From assembly GCF_036186745.1 (NCBI RefSeq), contig NZ_CP108086.1, positions 1,922,001 to 1,986,000 on the forward strand: a DNA stretch of 64,000 bases. Direction: 5' to 3'. Shown one piece after another: positions 59,223 through 64,000 of this stretch (position 1 is its first letter; every line of letters starts with the position of its first letter). Source of the DNA: Microbispora hainanensis (lineage in GTDB: Bacteria; Actinomycetota; Actinomycetes; Streptosporangiales; Streptosporangiaceae). The notes under the pieces are model-generated. The model did no database searches. It worked only from the letters and a program-made list of their open reading frames with translations, and was not told the origin of the DNA. A program made the position numbers and the translations under genes.

Positions 59223-61641
59223 CTGTTCCTCCCTGATCGGGGCTCTCGGCCGGTCGCACGTCCACGGGGGTGACGAGCCGCCGCTCGTGGCCGACGTGGC
59301 GCAGCGGGCCGGTCAGCCGCACCCGGCCCCGGCACGGCAGGTCCGACGCGGAGGTGCCGACGTAGACGTCGATGTCCCCGGGCTCGACGATCCGCCGCAG
59401 GTCGCGGCCGGTGAAGGCGGTCCTGTCCGCGTGCACGGTGAAGGTCGCCCGCGCGCTCTCGCCGGGTGCGAGCCGCACCCGGGCGAACCCGGCGAGCTGC
59501 CGCATCGGCCGGGTCACCTGCGCGAGCACGTCGTGCAGGTAGAGCTGGACGACCTCCTCGCCCGCCCGCTCGCCGGTGTTGCGCACCCGCACCGACACGG
59601 TGAACTCCCCGTCGGTGGGCACCTCCTCGCCATCGATCTCCAGGTCGCCGATCTCGAAGGTGGTGTAGGACGCGCCGTAGCCGAACGGGAACAGCGGGGT
59701 CGGGTCGATGTTGCTGATGCCGTGGCTGTCGGAGCCCAGCGGCGGCTGCAGGTAGGTGCCCGGCTGCCCGCCCGGGGTCCGCGGGATCTGCACCGGCAGC
59801 TTCCCGCTGGGCTGCACGCGGCCGGACAGGACGCCGGCGATGGCCGCCCCGCCCTCCTCGCCCGGCATGAACGCCTGGACGAGCGCGGCCGCCCCCTCGC
59901 TGACCCGCCCCAGCGCGTACGGCCGGCCCGACACCACGACCACCACGACCGGCGTGCCGGTGGCGGCCAGCTCGACCAGCAGGTCCTCCTGGACTCCCGG
60001 CAGCCTCAGGTCCTCGGCGTCGCAGCCCTCGCCCGAGGTGCCCTGCCCGAACAGCCCGGCGAGGTCGCCGACGACGGCCACGCACAGGTCGGACTCACGG
60101 GCGGCCGCGAGCGCGGCGGCGAAACCGGAGCGGTCCTCCTCCCGCCAGTCGCAGCCCCGCTCGTGGACGATCTCGGCGTCCGGCAGCTCGGCCCGCAGCG
60201 CGTCGAGCAGGCTCGGCGCCTCCAGCCCGAGCCCGAGCTTCGGATAGCGGGGCAGCACGTGGTTGGGGAAGGCGTAGCAGCCCATGAACGTGCGCGGGTC
60301 GTCGGCGCAGGGCCCGACCACGGCCACCCGGCGGGGCCCCTGGCGCCCCTCTCCGAGCAGCGGCAGCGCGTCGCCCGCGTCGAGCAGCACGATCGACCGC
60401 TCGGCCAGCTCCCTGGCGAGCGCCCGGTTGGCCGGAGAGTCGAGGTCCACGGCGTCCGCGCCGGCCACCGACCCCTCCGGCGTCCAGTCCGGGTCGAGCA
60501 GCCCGAGCTGCACCTTCTGGGTGAGCAGGCGGCGCGCGGCCCGGTCGACCAGTTCCTCGGGCACCTCGCCCCGCCGCACCCGCTCGGCCAGGTGCCGGCC
60601 GTAGCCGAGCGTGTCGGGCAGCTCGACGTCGATGCCCGCGGTCAGCGCGAGCACCCCGGCCTCCTCGTGGTCCGCGGCGACCTGGTGCATCTTCGCGAGG
60701 AACGCGATCGCCCAGTAGTCCGACACGACCGTGCCGGTGAACCCCCACTCGTCGCGCAGCACCTCGGTCAGCAGCCACGGGTCGGCGGCGGCGGGCACGC
60801 CGTCCACGTCGGAGTAGGAGTTCATGACCGAGCGCGCGCCGCCCTCGGCGATGGCGGTCTCGAACGTCGGCAGGATCATGTCCATCAGCTCGCGCCGGCC
60901 CATCGGCACCGGGCCGTGGTTGCGGGCCGCCCGCGACGCGGAGTAACCGGCGAAGTGCTTCAGGGTGGCGATGATCCCGGCGCTCTCCAGGCCGCGTACG
61001 TAGGCGGAGCCGAGCATCGCGACGAGGTACGGATCCTCGCCCATGGTCTCCTCGACCCGGCCCCAGCGGTAGTCGCGCACCACGTCGAGCACCGGCGACA
61101 GGCCCTGGTGGGCGCCCACGGCCCGCATGTCCCTGCCGATCGCGGCGGCCATCCGCTCGACCAGTTCGGGGTCGAAGGTCGCGCCCCAGGCGATCGCGGC
61201 CGGATATACGGTCGCACCATAAGTCGTGAAACCCGTGAGGCATTCCTCGTGGACCAACGCCGGGATGCCGAGTCTGGAGTGCTTCACCACCTCGCGCTGC
61301 AGCCGCACCACCTCGGCCGCGCCCTCCGCCGGAGTCACCGGAGCACTGCCGAACACCCGGGTCAGGTGGCCGAGCCCATTGCGTGCGGCCTCCTCTATAG
61401 GCACCGTGCCCGAGGCGGCGAAGACGTCCTGCATGGGGGCCACATTGAGCGCGTTCTCGGGCTCGATCTCCTCCTGCGCCTGCATGTCGTTGCCGATCCA
61501 CCTGCTGCCGAGCTGGCCGATCTTCTCCTCAAGCGTCATCTCGGCGAGGAGGGCCTCGACCCGATCGGCCACGGGGAGTGTCCGGTCCTGCCATGCCCGG
61601 AGCGTCCCGTCCGCCGTGTGCGTCCGATCTGGGGCCGTCAT
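59206..61641 (-). CDS. glycoside hydrolase family 3 beta-glucosidase/xylosidase, cytoplasmic (811 aa)
   Basis: ATG 61641 has GAGGAG 6 bp upstream. The domain order is GH3 N-terminal barrel (MTLEEKIGQLGSR; HQGLSPVLDVVRDYRWGRVEETMGEDPYL; IATLKHFAGYSASRAARNHGP), nucleophile segment GTVVSDYWAI, GH3_C domain (SIVLLDAGDALPLLG; VAVVGPCADDPRTFMGCYAFPNH) and a C-terminal FnIII-like domain (FPFGYGASYTTFEIGDLEIDG; VVQLYLHDVLAQVTRPMRQLAGF). There is no signal peptide, so it hydrolyses imported beta-glucosides or xylosides. Coupled to lacI and preceded by the 12-bp palindrome. Confidence 0.93.
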   Translation of the reverse strand: MTAPDRTHTADGTLRAWQDRTLPVADRVEALLAEMTLEEKIGQLGSRWIGNDMQAQEEIEPENALNVAPMQDVFAASGTVPIEEAARNGLGHLTRVFGSAPVTPAEGAAEVVRLQREVVKHSRLGIPALVHEECLTGFTTYGATVYPAAIAWGATFDPELVERMAAAIGRDMRAVGAHQGLSPVLDVVRDYRWGRVEETMGEDPYLVAMLGSAYVRGLESAGIIATLKHFAGYSASRAARNHGPVPMGRRELMDMILPTFETAIAEGGARSVMNSYSDVDGVPAAADPWLLTEVLRDEWGFTGTVVSDYWAIAFLAKMHQVAADHEEAGVLALTAGIDVELPDTLGYGRHLAERVRRGEVPEELVDRAARRLLTQKVQLGLLDPDWTPEGSVAGADAVDLDSPANRALARELAERSIVLLDAGDALPLLGEGRQGPRRVAVVGPCADDPRTFMGCYAFPNHVLPRYPKLGLGLEAPSLLDALRAELPDAEIVHERGCDWREEDRSGFAAALAAARESDLCVAVVGDLAGLFGQGTSGEGCDAEDLRLPGVQEDLLVELAATGTPVVVVVVSGRPYALGRVSEGAAALVQAFMPGEEGGAAIAGVLSGRVQPSGKLPVQIPRTPGGQPGTYLQPPLGSDSHGISNIDPTPLFPFGYGASYTTFEIGDLEIDGEEVPTDGEFTVSVRVRNTGERAGEEVVQLYLHDVLAQVTRPMRQLAGFARVRLAPGESARATFTVHADRTAFTGRDLRRIVEPGDIDVYVGTSASDLPCRGRVRLTGPLRHVGHERRLVTPVDVRPAESPDQGGTDAAQS

Positions 61642-61662
61642 GTGCTCTCCTCAAAAAGGTTT

Positions 61663-61674
61663 CGAAACATTTCG
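61663..61674 (-). promoter_or_regulatory. LacI-type operator before GH3 (CGAAATGTTTCG on the minus strand)
   Basis: The plus strand reads CGAAACATTTCG, 22 bp upstream of the GH3 start. Its complement, CGAAATGTTTCG, is identical to the site at 61843-61854. It is a near-perfect palindrome of the LacI/CcpA operator type. Confidence 0.75.
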
Positions 61675-61842
61675 GCGTCCGGGGCGGTTCTATCGCTAAA
61701 CTTTCGGTCAACCGTGATCGCCGAGCGTGACGCCTGTTCGTCGGTACTTTACACACGCCTCACGTCAAGCTGGGGAGGTCGTGAGAGCGCTCTTGACAGT
61801 GAGGTATCGCAAATCTAGATTGGCGTGCCACGCGGCTTGTGT

Positions 61843-61854
61843 CGAAATGTTTCG
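61843..61854 (+). promoter_or_regulatory. LacI-type operator before the ABC importer (CGAAATGTTTCG)
   Basis: An exact copy of the GH3 operator lies 127 bp before the substrate-binding protein start. TTGACA (61793-61798) and TAGATT (61816-61821) upstream could be the -35/-10 pair, spaced 17 bp, placing the operator about 22 bp after the -10. This is a classic position for repression. Confidence 0.7.
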
Positions 61855-61980
61855 AACGAGCTGACTTCAAGAAGGAGTGGACTGTGGCACCGGGGTGCCG
61901 ATCCACGTCGCCCCCCTGCCGCGTCCGAGTTTTTTCAACGAGCCGCGGCCAGCCTCGGCGTTCGACGTACGGAGATCAGC

Positions 61981-63348
61981 GTGGAGTCCAGGACACCATC
62001 CCGCCGCAACTTCCTCACCCTCTCCATGGGCCTCCCCCTCGGTGCCGCGTTGGCGGCCTGCGGCACGTCCGGTCCAGCCCCTTCCGGCGGCGGATCCGGT
62101 GGCGGTGCCGCCGGCGGCGACGGGGGCGGGGGCGGCGGCAAGGCCACCTACTGGTTCCTCCAGGGCCCGCCCGGAGAAGCCCCCCGCACCGCGGCGGTGG
62201 AGCGGTTCAACAAGGCCAACCCCAACGGCCAGATCGCGATCACCACGGTCCAGAACGACGCGTACAAGACGAAGATCAAGACGGCGATCGGCGCGGGCCA
62301 GGCGCCCACCATCATCTGGGGCTGGGGCGGCGGCGGTCTGCGCAGCTACGTGCAGGCCGGCCAGGTCGAGGACCTCACCTCGTGGTTCGACGAGAACGCC
62401 GCCGTCAAGGACCGGCTGTTCCCCGGCGCCTTCGGCGCCGCGACGATCGACGGCAAGATCTACGCGATGCCGTGCGAGACCGTGCAGCCGATCGTCCTGT
62501 TCTACAACAAGAAGGTCTTCGAGAAGGTCGGGGCGCAGCCGCCGCAGTCGTACGGCGACATCCTCGACCTGGTGAAGAAGTTCAACGACGCGGGGATCGC
62601 GCCGTTCTCCCTCGCCGGCCAGTCGCGCTGGACCAACATGATGTGGCTGGAGTTCCTCTTCGACCGCATCGGCGGCCCCGAGGTGTTCCAGGCCGTCTTC
62701 GACGGCGAGAAGGACGCCTGGAACAACCCCGCCTCCATCGAGGCCCTGACCAAGATGCAGGAGCTGATCAAGGCCAACGCCTTCATCAAGGGCTTCTCCT
62801 CCGTCACCGCCGACTCCAACGCCGACCAGGCGCTGCTCTACACCGGCAAGGCCGCGATGATGCTGCACGGCAGCTGGTCGTACGGCATCCAGCAGGAGCA
62901 GGGCGGCGACATCGTCTCCAGCGGCGGCCTCGGCTGGATGAACTTCCCCGGCGTCGACGGCGGCAAGGGCGACCCGAGCAACACCGTCGGGAACCCCGGC
63001 CAGTACCTGTCGATCTCCTCCAAGGCGACCCCCGAGCAGAAGGAGATCGCCAAGAAGTTCTTCGCCACCGGCGTGCTCGACGACGAAGAGCAGAAGCAGT
63101 GGGTCGAGACCGGCGGTGTGCCGATCGTCAAGGGCTCCGACAAGCTGTTCGCCGGCTCCAAGGACGCCGAGTTCCTGAACTTCATCTACGGCGTCGCCAG
63201 CAACGCCAAGGTCTTCGCCCAGTCGTGGGACCAGGCGCTCAGCCCGACCGCGGCCGAGGTGCTGCTCGACAACATCGCCAAGCTGTTCCAGCTGTCGATC
63301 TCGCCGCAGGACTTCGCCACGAACATGAACGCGGTCATCGGTAAGTAA
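61981..63348 (+). CDS. extracellular sugar-binding lipoprotein of a CUT1 ABC importer (455 aa)
   Basis: It starts at GTG 61981 (VESRTPSRRNFLTLSMGLPLG) with GGAG 6-7 bp upstream; an earlier frame opening lacks a ribosome site. The Tat-type lipoprotein leader has SRRNFLTL and lipobox LAAC. A Gly/Ser-rich linker follows, then a SBP_bac_1-type domain: ATYWFLQGPPGEAPRTAAVERFNKANP, TIIWGWGGGGLRSYVQAGQVEDLTSWFDEN, YAMPCETVQPIVLFYNKKVFEKVG, and GKAAMMLHGSWSYGIQQE. It belongs to the LacI regulon with GH3 and probably binds a beta-linked oligosaccharide. Confidence 0.92.
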   Translation: MESRTPSRRNFLTLSMGLPLGAALAACGTSGPAPSGGGSGGGAAGGDGGGGGGKATYWFLQGPPGEAPRTAAVERFNKANPNGQIAITTVQNDAYKTKIKTAIGAGQAPTIIWGWGGGGLRSYVQAGQVEDLTSWFDENAAVKDRLFPGAFGAATIDGKIYAMPCETVQPIVLFYNKKVFEKVGAQPPQSYGDILDLVKKFNDAGIAPFSLAGQSRWTNMMWLEFLFDRIGGPEVFQAVFDGEKDAWNNPASIEALTKMQELIKANAFIKGFSSVTADSNADQALLYTGKAAMMLHGSWSYGIQQEQGGDIVSSGGLGWMNFPGVDGGKGDPSNTVGNPGQYLSISSKATPEQKEIAKKFFATGVLDDEEQKQWVETGGVPIVKGSDKLFAGSKDAEFLNFIYGVASNAKVFAQSWDQALSPTAAEVLLDNIAKLFQLSISPQDFATNMNAVIGK

Positions 63349-63350
63349 GC

Positions 63351-64000
63351 ATGGCTGCTATTTCCGCTCGAAGGACGTCGCCCGCCGCCGCTTCGCGCCG
63401 CGGCGGCGGCGTCCTGCCATGGTTGGCCGTGCCGGCCCTGGTGGCCTTCGCCGTCTTCGCGCTGATCCCACTGATAGGTGTGCTGCTGCTCAGCTTCACC
63501 TCCTGGGACACGCTGGGCGAGATCCAGCTGACCGGGTTCGACAGCTGGCGGCAGGTGCTCACCGACCCCGGCCTGCCGCACGCGCTGTGGGTGACGTTCC
63601 TGATCATGCTGCTCTCCTGGGGCTTCCAGACCCCCGCCAGCATCCTGATCGGCGTGTTCCTGGCGGGCCACCAGCGCTACCGCGAGCTGCTCGCAGTGCT
63701 GTACTTCATCCCGCTGCTGCTCAGCTCCGCGGCCATCGCGATCACCTTCAAGGCGCTGCTCGACCCGAACTTCGGCCTCGGCGCCGGGCTGGGCATCGAC
63801 TTCCTCACCCAGGACTGGCTCGGCGAGCCCGGCCTGGCCTTCGGCGTCGTGATCTTCGTGGTGTCGTGGCAGTACATCCCGTTCCACTCGCTCCTCTACC
63901 AGGGCGGTGTGCGGCAGATTCCGCGTTCGCTCTATGAGGCCGCGGAGCTGGACGGCGCGGGGCGCGTCCGCATGTTCTTCAGCATCACGCTGCCGCAGCT
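63351..64000 (+). CDS. ABC transporter permease, CUT1 MalF/LacF type, 3' end beyond window
   Basis: ATG 63351 begins 2 bp after the binding-protein stop, and the frame is still open at the right edge (about 216 codons). It has hydrophobic helices (WLAVPALVAFAVFALIPLIGVLLLSFTSW; VTFLIMLLSWGFQTPASILIGVFL; LAVLYFIPLLLSSAAIAITFKAL; FGVVIFVVSWQYIPFHSLLY) and an EAA loop IPRSLYEAAELDGAGRVRMFFSITLPQL. A second permease gene is expected just outside the window. Confidence 0.92.
   Translation, partial: MAAISARRTSPAAASRRGGGVLPWLAVPALVAFAVFALIPLIGVLLLSFTSWDTLGEIQLTGFDSWRQVLTDPGLPHALWVTFLIMLLSWGFQTPASILIGVFLAGHQRYRELLAVLYFIPLLLSSAAIAITFKALLDPNFGLGAGLGIDFLTQDWLGEPGLAFGVVIFVVSWQYIPFHSLLYQGGVRQIPRSLYEAAELDGAGRVRMFFSITLPQ

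Noticed and set aside
59074..61818. A 914-codon open frame antisense to the GH3 gene
   Set aside because: It is rich in Arg/His/Gly/Gln with no domain pattern, and it mirrors a gene with full GH3 motifs. Such antisense frames are a by-product of very high GC at third codon positions.

Overview
The window is high-GC actinobacterial DNA. Long open frames lie antisense to most genes, GTG and TTG starts are common, and overlaps of the ATGA/GTGA type are frequent. Gene content (DUF932, DUF4192, DUF2637, DUF1707 and WXG100-like proteins, paired GntR/LacI sugar regulons, Tat-type lipoprotein substrate-binding proteins) suggests a filamentous actinomycete, probably of the Streptosporangiales. That placement is inferred, not proven. 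No rRNA, tRNA or CRISPR array was seen.

Region 1 (1-16215) is an accessory island. It holds plasmid/ICE-type genes (DUF932, a split and degenerate ComM-like ATPase, DUF4192, DUF2637), gene fragments and three insertion sequences. These are IS1380-type (about 5331-6961, flanked by pieces of two different genes), IS1634-type (about 12889-14551, bordered by a 127-bp direct repeat that looks like a long target-site duplication) and IS3-type (14894-16215, with 26-bp inverted repeats and a GGC target duplication). Between the first two lies a 1321-residue STAND-type NTPase (8067-12032) with a possible Mrr-like N-terminal domain, a candidate anti-phage gene.

Region 2 (16322-18050) carries two WXG100/type VII-secretion-like proteins and a YbaB-like protein. 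Region 3 (18360-26669) looks like an undescribed small-molecule cluster. A minus-strand operon encodes a free-standing adenylation enzyme, a carrier protein, an ectoine-synthase-like cupin, an acyl-CoA-dehydrogenase-like enzyme, a transglutaminase-like protein and an Asp/Glu-racemase-fold protein lacking both usual cysteines. A MarR regulator, a nucleoside-deaminase-like enzyme, a DsbA/FrnE-like protein and a paired SMR exporter lie beside it.

Region 4 (26856-32801) is a hexuronate regulon: KDG kinase, GntR regulator, MHS transporter, ManD-type mannonate dehydratase and fructuronate reductase. Region 5 (33027-35139) is a secreted WxL/DUF916-like/WxL trio. Region 6 (35341-51008) is a large regulon for uptake and intracellular breakdown of amino-sugar or beta-linked oligosaccharides: a UTRA-type GntR regulator, SIS-domain protein, BadF-type kinase, dehydrogenases, an Lpl-type ABC importer, and GH20, GH1 and GH9 enzymes. 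Similar ATACCACT-containing motifs precede the SIS operon and the divergent transporter/GH20 start.

Region 7 (51141-58085) contains a flippase-like membrane protein, TetR, MerR and AraC regulators, an RsbW-like ATPase and small proteins. Region 8 (58197-64000) is a LacI regulator, a GH3 enzyme, and a divergent ABC importer that runs off the right edge. The same 12-bp palindrome precedes the GH3 gene and the importer, which marks them as one likely LacI regulon.
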